From: Gambelia wislizenii
Lineage: Eukaryota; Chordata; Lepidosauria; Squamata; Crotaphytidae
Length of the DNA: 64,000 bases
Assembly: GCA_030847615.1 (NCBI GenBank)
Contig: JAUMIR010000003.1
Coordinates: 30,688,501 to 30,752,500, forward strand
Direction: 5' to 3'
This document shows, in pieces, positions 34,073 to 45,535 of this stretch. Positions within the stretch are counted from its first letter, which is position 1; the number at the start of each line of letters is the position of its first letter. The notes under the pieces are model-generated. The model worked only from the letters and a program-made list of their open reading frames with translations, did not search any database and was not told the DNA's origin. Made by a program: the position numbers and the translations under genes.

Positions 34073-34750
34073 TACCATATATCCCTGCATACAAGACTAC
34101 TTTTTAACACTTGAAAATCTCCTCAAAAGTGGAGTGGTGGTCTTATACCCCAGTAGACCTTTTCCCCTGCTGTGAGAATGATTGAAGTGTAAAATGGCCT
34201 GGGCAGTTTTCCCAGCAGATCCTTCCTCCTGCTGTGAGAATGACTGCTTTGCATTTGAAGAGTTAAATGCCCCTCTATTTAGCTCAGGAGAGTCAAAATG
34301 ATGTTTCTTTTCAGGACAAGTTAACCTAAAATTAGAATTTCTGGATTCAACTTCTCATTTTGCATCAAGTTTTGTCTATGGTGAAATTCTCTTGTCTGCC
34401 AATGTGGCTCTAAAACCATAATGTGTTCATTCATTAATGTGCTCATTCAAAAATTTGGGATTTGATAGCTTCATATTAACCAACTTACAGTATTAATGCA
34501 ACCTTACTTTCCAAAGATTGAACACCACAGAGATTTTTCAAAGTATCCCATGCTTTTTTAGCTGTTCTCAGTCCTTTAATTTCACAGACTATTCCATCAT
34601 CTACAGCCACTGAGGTTACTGGCTGGTGGGGGGCAGGCTTTCCAGCCAGGCGGCTGGCTGGACGGGGGGGGGGCAAACTCTAGATTTTAACTTAAAAATT
34701 GGGGGGTCGTCTTATGCGCCCAGTCGTCTTATGCGCCGGAATATACGGTA
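34073..34750. mobile_element. TA-flanked DNA transposon, ~674 bp, non-autonomous
   Basis: The left end, TA-CCATATATCCCTGCATAC, and the right end, whose complement reads TA-CCGTATATTCCGGCGCAT, are inverted repeats, each followed by AAGAC(T/G)AC. TA on both sides fits Tc1/mariner-type integration. The right end repeats the GTCGTCTTATGCGCC word twice (34,707-34,738). The interior is not a transposase. A 120-bp minus-strand stretch resembles a copia-type Gag (see separate entry). Confidence 0.7.
34490..34620 (-). pseudogene. Possible Ty1/copia Gag-like fragment
   Basis: The minus strand encodes DDGIVCEIKGLRTAKKAWDT followed by LKNLCGVQSLESKV. The pattern of an acidic start, an (A/T)AKxAWDxL core and a K/QSxExK end resembles the UBN2/Gag region of Ty1-copia retrotransposons. 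Only about 40 residues can be aligned by eye; the surrounding frame (34,485-34,676) begins in a low-complexity G-rich tract. It could be a chance likeness. Confidence 0.3.
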
Positions 34751-36260
34751 ACTGACCAAGGATTGCCCACCAATAGTGATGCATGGGTCTCATCACTCAG
34801 CTATCTACCCTTCCTCCAGCTGTCTGTCTGGTAAAAGCAAGGCAGGTGTCAAGGATCACCCATGGCTTACCAGCTATGGGTAAGCATCCTCACTTGGCAT
34901 ATACCTCCATCCCTTCCATACACCAATGGTGGAAGGAAAGAAATGAGGAATCAGGAAAGAGATGAATCAGGAGACTCCCTTGCCCAATGAGATGTCTTCA
35001 AAAATTGCACAGGCCTTCAAAACCCGCACAGGTTTTGAAGACATTCATATAGCTGGGAGAAAAATGTTTAAATTTTCCCTTACAGGAATGAATAATTTAA
35101 ACAATCATATCACTAGCAGATAGACATTTTGTATATCACATTTGCATGTTCATTGCACATTGAACATGTAGATGCATGTGTTCCTTTGTATGTATATTTG
35201 TTAGTGCAACATCGCTATTCACTAATGGGGGTAGCACAGGAAGTTCCGATCTGGGGCACATTGAGAAAGAGAATGACCAGTCTCATTCACAATGGCACAC
35301 TTTTCTATTGTTAGAGGGTTAATATTTATATTCTGCTTCATATCGTGAAGGGGCAACTCTAGCTAGGAAAAAGCTTAGATGGGTTTCCCACCGAGTAAAC
35401 AAAGGAAACTGAAACTTAACTGATTGTTGTTAATGGCAAGGAGATAGGACTTGACTGGTTTACAACAACCTTGCATTGCAGGACAGGAGGGGGTTCTGAG
35501 GGATATTTCCTGGGGATTTGGGTTGGAAAGGTCACTTTAATGTTTAAGTTGTATGACTCACCACAGAGAGGCCCAAGAAGGAATTAGGACATGCCTCCCT
35601 AATGGTTTTGTTTACTAAGGGGCTTCTGCAGAATACCAGTTTGGGTTTGCTTGCTAAAATATTTCTAAGACACCTTCCCAGGTCCTTGTGACCTCCACCT
35701 GACTTCCTCTTGGATCACCCCAGTCTGCTTGACCCCTTCGAAGTCTCCGATATTTTCAATTATGAGATTTTATGGAGGGTATTAGGGCATGCTAACAGCA
35801 CCTTTGATGTATATGATGCTATACAGAAATATCCCAGATCAGCTTCCTGATACAGATATCTCATTCTGCCTAACTGTGGGACTGTTCTAGAAGGATTTGT
35901 GAAGAGAAATGGTTATGCTGGTGTTGAAAAAAATAGAACAGATTGAGCACATAATATTTTTTTCAAGATATTCATTTTGCTTAACAGGGGATATGTTTCA
36001 GTAAATTTGCTAGGATTGAAATGTTTACATTTCTGCCACTGCAATCCTAAATACTCTTACTAGGGAGTAAACCCCAGTGAACACTAGATTTACCCATGAG
36101 TAAACATGCTGCTTAGTGCAGCAGTGTTCTCAATATCATGGCCTCAATGCTGGTGATCCCTGCTTGCTCAAGGACAGCAACATTCGTCACATAGTCAGTC
36201 CAGTGTAGGATTGTGCATATACAGCGCTGATGAAAGCATTTGAGGAGTTGTATAGTACTC
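34751..36260. other. No gene recognised
   Basis: Unassigned sequence. Nothing in the short frames near 34,783-35,314 is recognisable. Confidence 0.5.
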
Positions 36261-36283
36261 TACGGTGAACTCGCCACGAATCA

Positions 36284-36594
36284 GCGTAAGAGGGGCACTC
36301 CAAAAAAGTGATACAAGGACTCCTTGAAACAACATCTCTGGCTCAGCCAAATTGATCACCAATAATGGTCCGCCCTGGCCTCACATCGGGAGGTATGGAG
36401 ACGCACTATCCACAATGCTGCAGCCTTATTTGAGAGCTCATGCCGAACAAGTCTTGAAGAGAAACGACAACGCAGAAAGAATCACAACCTGGAAGCATCA
36501 CCTAAGGAGACCTTCTGCTGTGCTTTCTGCAACCGGACTTGTTTATCTCAGATTGGCCTTTTTAGTCATCAGTGCACTTGCAGAAAGTGCGGGA
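36284..36594 (+). pseudogene. LINE ORF2 C-terminus with C2HC zinc finger
   Basis: One reading frame starts near RGTPKK, has two in-frame stops (TGA at about 36,308, TAA at about 36,362), then runs through WSALASHREVWRRTIHNAAA, LEEKRQRRKNHN and CAFCNRTCLSQIGLFSHQCT. The last piece has the spacing C-x2-C-x12-H-x3-C of a zinc finger. This WR-EEKRQRRK-zinc-finger order is one I know from the C-termini of non-LTR retrotransposons outside the CR1/L2/L1 groups; I cannot name the clade. It ends exactly where the L2 begins. No RT part of the same element is visible upstream. Confidence 0.55.
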
Positions 36595-38312
36595 TGAGTC
36601 CTTCCAGGGGGGGTTCGCATTGAGGGTATTCCTACAGGACACAATCAATGCATCCTTCAGAGAAGGTATTGTACCATCTTGTTTAAAAGAGGCGGCCATT
36701 AAGCCACTCCTGAAAAAACCCTCCCTGGACTCCCTGGACAAGAACAATTGCAGACCAGTGTCCTTGCTACCTTTTTTAAGCAAGGTGATCGAGAGGGCAG
36801 TTGCTTCCCAACTCCAAGCCATCTTGGATGAAACCGATTATCTTGATCCATTTCAAACCGGCTTCAGGACAGGATATGGAGTAGAGACTGCCATGGTCGC
36901 TCTAACCGATGACCTCCGCCCGAGCATCGACAGGGGTAATGTGACCCTGCTGGTGCTCTTGGACCTCTCAGCAGCCTTTGACACTATAGATCATTTCATC
37001 CTCCTGGACCGCCTGAGAGAGTTAGGAATCGGAGGCACTGCTCTGCGATGGTTCCATTTCTTTCTCTCGGGCAGATCCCAGAGGGTGAGGCTCGGGGACA
37101 GCTGCTCTTCCAGGATTGAGCTTAATTGTGGCATCCCTCAGGGTGCCATTCTGTCCCCGATGCTATTTAACATTTATATGAAGCCGCTGGGAGAGATCAT
37201 CCGGAGGCATGGAGCTCGGTGTAATCAGTACGCTGATGACACTCCATGACCAGACCGTCGGCTCAGACTTCAGATGGTGTCTCTCCTCTCAATGACTGTC
37301 TTAGAGCGGTAATGGATTGGATGAGGAAAAACAGATTGAGACTAAATCCAGACAAAACGGAGGTACTGACAGTCACAGGCCCGAAACCAGGTCTGGGAAT
37401 ACAACTTCCAGTCCTGGATGGACTCACACTCTCCTCTAAGGACTGTGTTCGCAGTTTGGGGGTACTCCTGGATTCATCGCTTCACATGACTAGTCAGGTG
37501 AATGCGACGGCCAGAAGTGTCTGTTATCAGCTTCGGCTGATGCGCCAACTGCGCCCTTACCTGGATACAAGGGATCTGGAAACTGTGGTACATGCTTTGG
37601 TAACCTCACGTTTGGATTACTGTAATGCACTCTACATGGGGCTACCCTTGTGCCTAACCCAGAAACTTCAACTGGTACAAAATATGGCAGCCAGGTTAAT
37701 TACGGGTACATCTAGGAGACAGCATATAACACCTGTGCTTAAATCTCTCCACTGGCTGCCGATTAGTTTCCGGGCACAGTACAAGGTGTTGGTTTTAACC
37801 TTTAAAGCCCTACATGGCTTGGGTCCATCTTATCTCCGGGACCGCCTCATCCCATATGATCCCCCCACACACACTTCGGTCCTCTGGGAGGAACTTTCTG
37901 CAGCCTATGAAAACTAGGCTGTCACAGACCTCCCAGAGGGCCTTCTCTTCTACGGCTCCTAGACTTTGGAATGGCCTGCCGGATGAGATCCGTCTTATCA
38001 CTACTCTTGATAGCTTCAAGAAAGTGCTAAAGACGGATCTCTTCCGGCAGGCCTTCCCAGAATAACTTCCCGGTTCAAGTGGACTGATTGCTACCCACCC
38101 CCTCGCTGTCGTTGCTTTTATTTATTTATTTATTTAATTATTGTATTTTATCTTTGTTTTAACTCTCCATTAGTTTAATTTAGTTTTAAGGGGTGGGAGG
38201 GTAGGATGGGGAAGGACTGTTTTAACTTGATGTTTTAATCTTGCTGTAAGCCACCCCGGTTGCCGAGCAGAGGGGCGAGTTAAGAATAAAAAATTATTAT
38301 TATTATTATATT
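36595..38312 (+). mobile_element. L2-clade LINE, 5'-truncated, most complete copy
   Basis: Codes for most of an L2-type reverse transcriptase in three pieces. 36,572-37,249 has NNCRPVSLLPFLSKVIER, FQTGFRTGYGVETAMVAL, LLVLLDLSAAFDTIDH, GIPQGAILSPMLFN and the catalytic NQYADDT. A frame break with lost codons follows; 37,246-37,917 has RKNRLRLNPDKTEVL, LVTSRLDYCNALY, KLQLVQNMAARLITGTSR and HITPVLKSLHWLPI. A second shift near 37,880 leads to LWNGLPDEIR and the stop at about 38,063. The untranslated tail ends GAGGGGCGAGTTAAGAATAA plus (TTA)n. The endonuclease half is missing, so the copy is dead. Confidence 0.9.
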
Positions 38313-39539
38313 CCTGAATCTTCATTTGCAAAGAAAAGCCAGAGAGAGAGAGAGAAACATGCTGCTAGTCCTGAATGGCACTTCAGAATGTCAAATGGCT
38401 TCTGATGTCTGCCCAGTGTCATTACTGTATTTTTCTTCTTTATACCACTCTTCCAGTTTGAGGAAGCAGAAAAAAAGAATGGAAAAGGGACTTCAGTTCT
38501 CCAGCCTGAATTCAATATATGTTCATGACTAATAAAGACAGAAAGAAATAAAAGCACAGATTTCTCATTCAAGCAGGGCAAGGGCATTGTTATATAAGAA
38601 GCCCAGGCTAATGGTTTCTCCTGGAACATGTCACAACAAGAGTCCTATGGTGCTTCTGTAGCAATGGAGCCAATTAAATTTAATGTCTAGCCAACACTGA
38701 CAACAAATAAACTTTTGACAACTGTGTTTTGCCTGCCTAAGTATCTGACTAGAAAGGAAGAAATCAAGCTAGCTTTTAGAGATCAGCAGACTCAAATGGC
38801 TCAAATAGTGGGGATCAGGTGTAAGTATTACCAAGCCATATCCAAAGACATTTAGGCTGAGACCCTGTTTCAGGCAAGCAGAGTGTAATGGTAAGCACAG
38901 GCAGCTCTGTGCCTTCATCTCCAAGGCAGCTGTCAAGCCTCATGGCCTGCCAAAGCTCTTTAGTAGCCAGAAAGAGCAGGAGAGGGAGATCCCTGGGCAG
39001 CAGAGACTGTATCCTGTCCCAGCTGCAGTTCTTCAGACTAGGATTGCCAGGTCAGTACTATCCTAGGGCTTGAGATGTCAAAGCCAAACCTGAGAACTAG
39101 GGAACTCTTGTGAAGTCACAGCAAATTAGCAGCAGTGTTCATTTGTCTCCATGGTCCTTTGTCAAAATTGCTGGTATGCAAAGCTATCCATGTTTGAAGT
39201 TCACACGTAGCCATGTCTGCAAATCAAGATGGTAACCAAGAGTGATTTACTTGTGTTATTATTCTCCACGAGTTGTCACCCCTCCACAATATTTTTTTTT
39301 AAAATTTCAAATGAAAGGTGTGCAAGTGCGACCGCCCACTTAAAAAAGCTGTTTGGTTGCCTCAGTGCAGCAAAAAAGTGCACCATTAATAACACAAAAC
39401 TCCAAAATGGTGCTTCTGGCCACTTTATTGCCTGAAAGCCCACACACCCCACATCTGACCAATCATCTTTTCACTTCCGCACTAATCAAGGAAACACTGT
39501 GATGTGAATCGGATGTCCAAACAAGCAGTAATGTGCATT
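38313..39539. other. No gene recognised
   Basis: Includes a GA microsatellite at 38,340-38,355. Short frames only. Confidence 0.5.
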
Positions 39540-39780
39540 TCCATGCATGCTGCATGTTTAAAATATTGATTTAAATTTTATGGAGTTTTTAAAATGTTTT
39601 ATTATTTATGTGGAATTTTAATTATATAATGGTTTAATCTCTTTTAATTTTTATTTAGTGTGCTGTGTTTTTAGATAGTGTTGTTTTTAAATGTTGTGAG
39701 TCACTTTGAGTCCCACCATAGGGAGAAAGGTGTGATATAAATAAATAAAATAATAAATTATTATTCTTATTATTATTATT
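39540..39780 (+). mobile_element. L2-type LINE 3' untranslated tail
   Basis: T-rich 3' region closing with TGAGTCACTTTGAGTCCCAC, GGTGTGATATAAATAAATAA and ATTATT repeats, in the style of the other L2 ends in the window. Confidence 0.6.
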
Positions 39781-40362
39781 TAAACAACCTTGAGAAAAAC
39801 TGCAAAGGCCTTCCTCCCACAGTTTTGGGAGTTTTCTGCCTTCCTCCTTCTGAATAAGATAAATCACTATGGGATCTCTTTGGGATAAATCTATTCTCTG
39901 TGATTTCTATTAGGATTATTTTTACCCTCTAGACAACCCCTAAGTCTAAGTACATAACTACATATACACACACTTTACAAGGCGGAACTCTCACCCTGAG
40001 ATTCCTCCCCTCACCTGAGAACTGGAGAAGGGACCAGGCCCTGAAACTCAATCCTACCCAGAGAAAGAGTAATGGGGCAGCTGTCCTGAATGAAGAGCAG
40101 TCTCCTTTTTCTTCTTCTGGACTTCTCAGTGGTGTGCTCTGTTCATTCTCTTGTACCACCAAACTATTTCTCTGTGTGGGCTGCTGCCACAGCTACTGCC
40201 TGCCTCTGATCTTCAAGAGGATCAAATGCAGCCATCCTAGTAGTTGCAGCTGGTTTGCTCCCATTGCCATTCTAACTGGTCCCCTGATCCTGTTAGTCTA
40301 ACCAGCAATGCTTGTGTTGGATCTCACTAGTCTTACTAGGACTGGAGATATACCCTTCAACA
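39781..40362. other. No gene recognised
   Basis: Unassigned. Minus-strand frames of 70-77 codons are not recognisable. Confidence 0.5.
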
Positions 40363-40671
40363 TTTCACAGCTGAAAACCAGTACACATGTGGCCAAGAAA
40401 AATCAGAGTGTGTTTAAGATGGCCAAAGTTATTATTTAGGAAAAACACACAAGTTAGGAGAGGCTGCAGTGGATTGCTTTTGTCTGAACCACCGGGAAGG
40501 GCAAAACTCCATTCCACCTTTCCCTCAGCTGAATTAAATTGAGTGAAAACTATTTTTGCACTTTGAACTCAGTTTGCATTAATTGAAGTAAGTCAGGAAT
40601 AAAAAGGGAAAGGGGGGAGTGGAAACTGGGACATTTTAAAAGGAGCTAGGACAGTTGGAATGTATATGAAG
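40363..40671 (+). repeat. ~330-bp dispersed repeat, copy 4
   Basis: Shares TTTCACAGCTGAAAACCAGT, ATGTGGCCAAGAAAAATCAG, AAAGTTATTATTTAGGAAAA, CACAAGTTAGGAGAGGCTGC and AACTGGGACATTTTAAAAGG with the other copies; the terminal part is shortened. Confidence 0.75.
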
Positions 40672-40818
40672 ATGGAAACTAGTCTACCACCCTCTGGCCT
40701 TTGTGGTGTGGCATTGCTATAGAGGTATCTCATGATTCTGTCAAACTAACTGTAATGAGGAGAAGAATAGGTTAATAATTATAAGTACTACATATAGCAA
40801 GAGCTATTAGGAAATTAA

Positions 40819-41054
40819 GAAGTATAAGGGAATCAGACCTAAATACTCAAGATCCTGTCTGATCATGGAAGCTAAGCAAGGTCAGCCCTGGTTAGTACTT
40901 GGATGGGGGACTGCCAATGAATACCAGGTGCTGTAGGCTATATTTCAGAGGAAGGAACTGGCAAAACCATCTCTGAGTATTCCTTGGCTAAGAAAACCCT
41001 ATGACAAATTAATGAGGTTGCCATAAGTCAACAGGTGACTTGAGGGCACATACA
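40819..41054 (+). mobile_element. 5S-rRNA-derived SINE (5S-Sauria type)
   Basis: The first ~100 bp is a 5S rRNA-like promoter: GATCCTGTCTGATCATGGAA, the A-box word AGCTAAGCAAGGTCAG, and the C-box word TACTTGGATGGGGGAC. The 3' part ends ATGAGGTTGCCATAAGTCAA and GACTTGAGGGCACATAC, the BovB/Sauria-type tail recognised by BovB reverse transcriptase. A 10-bp target duplication, AGGAAATTAA, flanks it (40,809-40,818 and 41,055-41,064). Length 236 bp. The intact flanks make the boundaries certain. Confidence 0.9.
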
Positions 41055-41064
41055 AGGAAATTAA

Positions 41065-41546
41065 CAAAAATGTGAATCAAATTGGGACATAAGTCCCTTT
41101 GCTTCACATTAAACATGAAACAACAGTACAGTGTTTATTGCTTTGTTCAACAGAAATGTGAATTGTAGCAACTAATTGCAGGCACAACTAAATGTATACA
41201 CACATACACATGAAGTAAAATGACAAGATGAAATAATTTTTTTAAAGCAACAGTCACCTCACCTAATACACACAATGATATAAACACATACAGAGACAGA
41301 ATCATATACGTTCACTTTATTAGTATTATCCAGCCCTAGTTAATGTTCCTACTGTACACAGATAATCATACAATGATGAAGAGGGAGAGAGGGGGAATTT
41401 AATTTTAAAAAGCAAAATATGGGTACTACTACTTTTTCTTCTGTTACTGAATATTTTCTCCCTACTCCCTGGAAATAGCTTTGATAGTATTCTTTCTCAC
41501 CGGGTACCATCGAAATAAATCCCTCCTTTTTCTTCAAACATGTCAT
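41065..41546. other. No gene recognised
   Basis: Unassigned; a 77-codon minus frame (41,349-41,582) overlaps the LTR start and is not recognised. Confidence 0.5.
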
Positions 41547-43876
41547 TGTTATCTTGCTGTACAGCCCCCTCCCTCCAATCATTCATAATTTGGCATATTA
41601 GACAGTTCAGAAGGTCTAAGGGAGACCAGGCCAACCCAAAGGTAGGTTCAAGTGAAGGTCATCCAGAGACCTAACAAAGTTGTCTTGGAAATTCACCAAA
41701 CAAACACACCCAGGATGAGATTAAGTAAAGTCCTCCCCCTTAGACAGTCATTAGGGAGGAATGAGCTAATCTTCATGGATGCACCTGGCAGTGAGTCATG
41801 GTCTCTAAAGCAAACAGTGACTGGAATGCCTATTATCTACAAAAATGTCTTTCCCTCACACCTTTCTCCATCCACAACACAGAGGAGGCCATAAACCCAT
41901 CAACCTTAATGTTCTAACCATTAGCGGCAAACAGCGTAGCCGGAGCATCCATTGTTTAACTCTGGAAAACTCACCCAAGTATTGTTTCTCACTCAAAACA
42001 CCCCTTAAGGGTATGATATTGGGAATAATAATAATAATAATAAAATGTATTTATATACCGCATTTGGTAATCCAATCAGGGTGGTTCACAACATTAAAAA
42101 CCCATACAAATAAAACAATATACTCCCTTCCACCCTTAAAAAGTTATTAAATCAATTTACAAATTAAAACAACATTAAAACATTTGATAAAAACAAATAT
42201 TTACATTTGGCAATAACAGTAGGTCCCCAGCGATATTCAGTTCTGTTAACAAAGGAGGCTGTGGGGACTCTCCTGAAGGAGGGGGGATTCCCGAGGCCAG
42301 GATAATCTATTTTGGAAAGGCCTGCTGGAAGAGATCCGTCTTGACAGCCTTCTTGAAGCTGTCCAAAGATGTCAATTGACAGATCTCATCCAGCAGGCCA
42401 TTCCATAGTCTGAGGGTGACAACAGAAAAAGCCCTCTGGGCAGTAGCCAAAAGCATCGACTTTTGAGGCTGCAGCAAATTCCTCCCAGAGGATCAGAGTG
42501 CATGGGGGGGGATTATCTCTGGTCCCTGAGATAGCTTGGACCCAAGCAATTTAGGGCTTTAAAGGTGATAACCAACACCTTATACTGGGCCCGGAAACCA
42601 ACAGGCAGCCAGTGGAGGGACCTCAAAACTGGAGTGATGTGCTCCCTCCTAGATGTTCCTGAAACAAGCCTGGCTGCCATAATTTGTACTAACTGTAGTT
42701 TCTGAACCAAGCACAAGGGTCAGATGACAAGCCTGAGTAGCTTTGCTCAAGAATGGTAACATAGAAACCGACCTATAATTGTTCATGTCCAGGTGGTCCA
42801 GAGAAGATTTTGTCAGGAGCAGCCTAACTGCTGCTTCCTTTAAACAAGATGGAACACACCCTTCCCTGAGGGATGCATTGATGATGTCCTTAAGGAATAC
42901 CATCAAATCACTCCCTCCCCAAATGACCAGCCATGAAGGGCAAGGATCAAGAGGGCAGGTCGTCTTCCTCACTCTACCAAGTAGCTTGTCCACGTCCTTG
43001 GTACTCATGGATTGAAATTGATCCAGTAAACTTACATCAGTGGAGTTGCTGGACACCTTGTCAGTTGTTTCTGTCAAAATACTGGTTTCTAAGTTGGCTC
43101 TTATCCAAGATATCTTATCTGCAAAAAGTTGTTAAACATGTCACAGCAGGCTGTTGTTGGGTTAAGCAATGGGTTCTGCGCAGGTATAACCCTTACCACC
43201 CTAAACAGCTCTGCTGGATGGGACTCTGCTGACGCAATACGTGCAGAGGAGAAGGATCTCTGCGCTGCACGTATTGCTTCTCGATAGGACCCAAGAAAGT
43301 TCCTATGATGAGTCCTGTCAGATAAGAGTTGAGTTTTTCTGCCAGTTGCGCTCTAGTTGTTGTCCAACCCACTTTATTTTCCTAAGCTCTGATGTATACC
43401 GTGGCTTATGGTTTGGAGTGGGATGGAAGGGATGCTTGGGAGCGATCGTGTTGATAGCCTTGGTAAGGTCGTGTTCCAGGTATTAACCAAAGCTTCGACA
43501 GGGTCACCGGTGTTACCAACCATTAAACCCTCCAAGGCTTTCTGGAATCCTATTGATTCAATTAGCCTTTGGGGGCAGACCATTATAATGTGTCCACCAA
43601 CCCCGGTGGGGCAGGAAGAGACTCTTAGTTCAGTCTTGACCAGGAAATAGCCCATCCCCCAAATCTATTCCTCTGTACATATCCTTCCTCATAATTCTTC
43701 ATTAGCCTTGTGTGATCATTTGTGAGTGTGAGTGTATGGATAAATGCTTCCATGATTATATTCCAATAAAAAAACAATTTACATTTTTATTTAACTATGG
43801 CTTAGAGTCTCCTCCGTTAGTACTGGTATACACTGGTACAAAGATCCAGTAAGTTACCCTGCCTCTCACAACCAGA
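41547..43876 (+). mobile_element. LTR (solo-type), split by an L2 insertion
   Basis: The 5' half, 41,547-42,024, begins TGTTATC and aligns with 63,412-63,880; the 3' half, about 43,655-43,876, aligns with 48,690-48,876 and ends TCTCACA. A TG...CA frame and a combined length near 700 bp fit a long terminal repeat. Shared words are CACACCCAGGATGAGATTAAG, AGTGAGTCATGGTC, CCTTGTGTGATCA and AGTACTGGTATACACTGG. No internal gag-pol is present, so the retrotransposon family (Gypsy or endogenous retrovirus) is undetermined. Confidence 0.65.
42025..43655 (-). mobile_element. L2-clade LINE with internal deletion
   Basis: On the minus strand the 5' part (43,655 down to 42,740) holds the region before the RT core, with LVNTWNTTLPRLS, LKDIINASLREGCVPSCLK, MNNYRSVSMLPFLSK. 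It then jumps straight to VQKLQLVQIMAARLVSGTSR and HITPVLRSLHWLPVGF near 42,716, followed by the tail and an ATT repeat (42,025-42,043). Compared with the 36.6-kb copy about 870 bp, including the whole palm with the YADD motif, is missing. It interrupts the LTR. Confidence 0.88.
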
Positions 43877-44015
43877 CTTTTGAGCTAATTAAAATTCCCC
43901 AATGTAATATAACGCAAACATCATGAGTTGGTCCCATGGACCCTACACAATTCAGGTAATATCTTGGGCTATTGTACCACAAAAATGAGCAAAGGGAGAT
44001 ATCATTTTAACATAG

Positions 44016-44232
44016 GCTGATGCCACACTGCAGAAATAATGTAGTTTGACACTGCTTTAACTGCCATGGTCCAATGCTATGGAAGTCTGGGATTTGTGGT
44101 TTTGTGAGATATTTAGCTTTCTCTGCCAGAGACCTCTGGTGCCACAACAAACTACAAATCTCAGGATTCCATAGGGCGGAGCCATGATAGTTAAAGTTCT
44201 GTCAAACAGCATTTTTTCTTCAGTGTGTCAGC
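44016..44232. mobile_element. Palindromic ~218-bp MITE, copy 2
   Basis: Ends GCTGATGCCACACTGCAGAA and the complement of TTCTTCAGTGTGTCAGC. The flanks AACATAG and AACCTAG could be a decayed 7-8-bp duplication. The interior pairs CTTTAACTGCCATGG-like with CCATGATAGTTAAAG. No gene. Confidence 0.8.
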
Positions 44233-44334
44233 AACCTAGATCTTAGAAGGTGAGCTATGAAGCAGTAGCCATAGAGGTGTTATTTGAAGGACCATATCTC
44301 TTTATACAAGCATATTAGAGCTCCAAGATCTTCA

Positions 44335-44772
44335 GAAAGACCCTTCTCTCTGTCCCACTACCTTCTCAGGCTTGTTTGGGACAGGGATTTCTCAGCGGAT
44401 GTTGCCAGGCCTTGACAATCCCTCCCTAGGGAGGCCAGAAGAGCGCTGTCCTTGCTTTCCTTCCATCAGCAAGTTGGGTTTTTTAAATATGCCCTCAGGT
44501 TTTTAGAAAATGATTGTGATGACCTGTTAATGTTGTGCCATTCAGTTGAATATTTTAATGAATTTTAATGAATTTTAAATGGTTCTAAACCATTTAAATG
44601 GCTCTAAACCATTTGTTTAATTCTATTTTAAATAGGTTTCATATTCATTTATTTAATTATTTACTGGCATTTTTGTATAGTTTTTATTCTGTACTGTTTT
44701 TAATAAGTTGTAAACTGCCTTGAGTCCAATTGTTGGAGAAAAGGCAGGAATAATAATAATAATAATAATACA
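44335..44772 (+). mobile_element. L2-type LINE 3' end
   Basis: Starts as a decayed coding end and closes with GTAAACTGCCTTGAGTCCAA, GGAGAAAAGGCAGGAATAAT and (ATA)n. Strongly 5'-truncated. Confidence 0.65.
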
Positions 44773-45117
44773 GATTAAGGAATACTCAACACCGCCTGAT
44801 TGTTTTCATATTGATCTCACATTTAAATTGAACATACACATTTAGATAAACCATGTGATGCATGGACTTTGCCATTGTAAACTGGAGATAAGTAACGTAC
44901 TGTAAATTGTGCTCCCTGTTAACACAAACAAACCCTGTTCTTGGATAACCAAGAAACGAGCATATTAGAAAGAAGGCTAGATCATCGTTGTTCCCCCCAA
45001 TATGCTACTTTCTGTATGCAGAGAGATTCTGATGGTTTTTTTTTAAAAAAAAAAAAGTGTTCAAGATTGTGATTCTGTGCTATTTGAAACTGCATTTCTC
45101 TCTATTGTATAATTGAT
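44773..45117. other. No gene recognised
   Basis: Unassigned sequence between two L2 tails. Confidence 0.5.
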
Positions 45118-45535
45118 TAATAAAATAATAAATAATTTATTTATTTATAGCCTGCCCAATCACAAGGAATCTGGGCGGGTTACAACAATAAAAACACACG
45201 GAACAAAATAAAATTCAAAATTAGTCCCTTCCCAACCCCAACCCAACCCAATACTAAAATTACAATTAAATAAACACAGTTTAAAAACAAGAATACAAAA
45301 GTTTAAAAAGGGAGATAATTGGTGGACAGAGCGATGTAGATCACCTTGTGCGGGGAGAGGAGTTAAGTTGGGAAGGCCTGCCAGAAGACATCCATCTTAA
45401 GATCCTTTTTAAAGTCTGTAAGTGTAGAGATGTGACGGATCTCCTCTGGCAGGTCATTTCACAGTTTTGGAGCAGCAGTGGAGAAGGCCCTCTGGCTCAC
45501 CGATATTCGCCTAGATTTTTTTGGGCTAATCCTTA
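45118..45535 (-). mobile_element. L2-type LINE 3' end
   Basis: On the minus strand, the coding end (CCTGCCAGAGGAGATCCGTC-like at about 45,435-45,455) and the untranslated region lead to the tail TGGGCAGGCTATAAATAAAT. It resembles the minus-strand L2 at 42.0 kb in its 3' part. Confidence 0.75.

Noticed and set aside
40835..40950. Functional 5S rRNA gene
   Set aside because: The promoter-like head has many changes and continues into a SINE tail with a target duplication.
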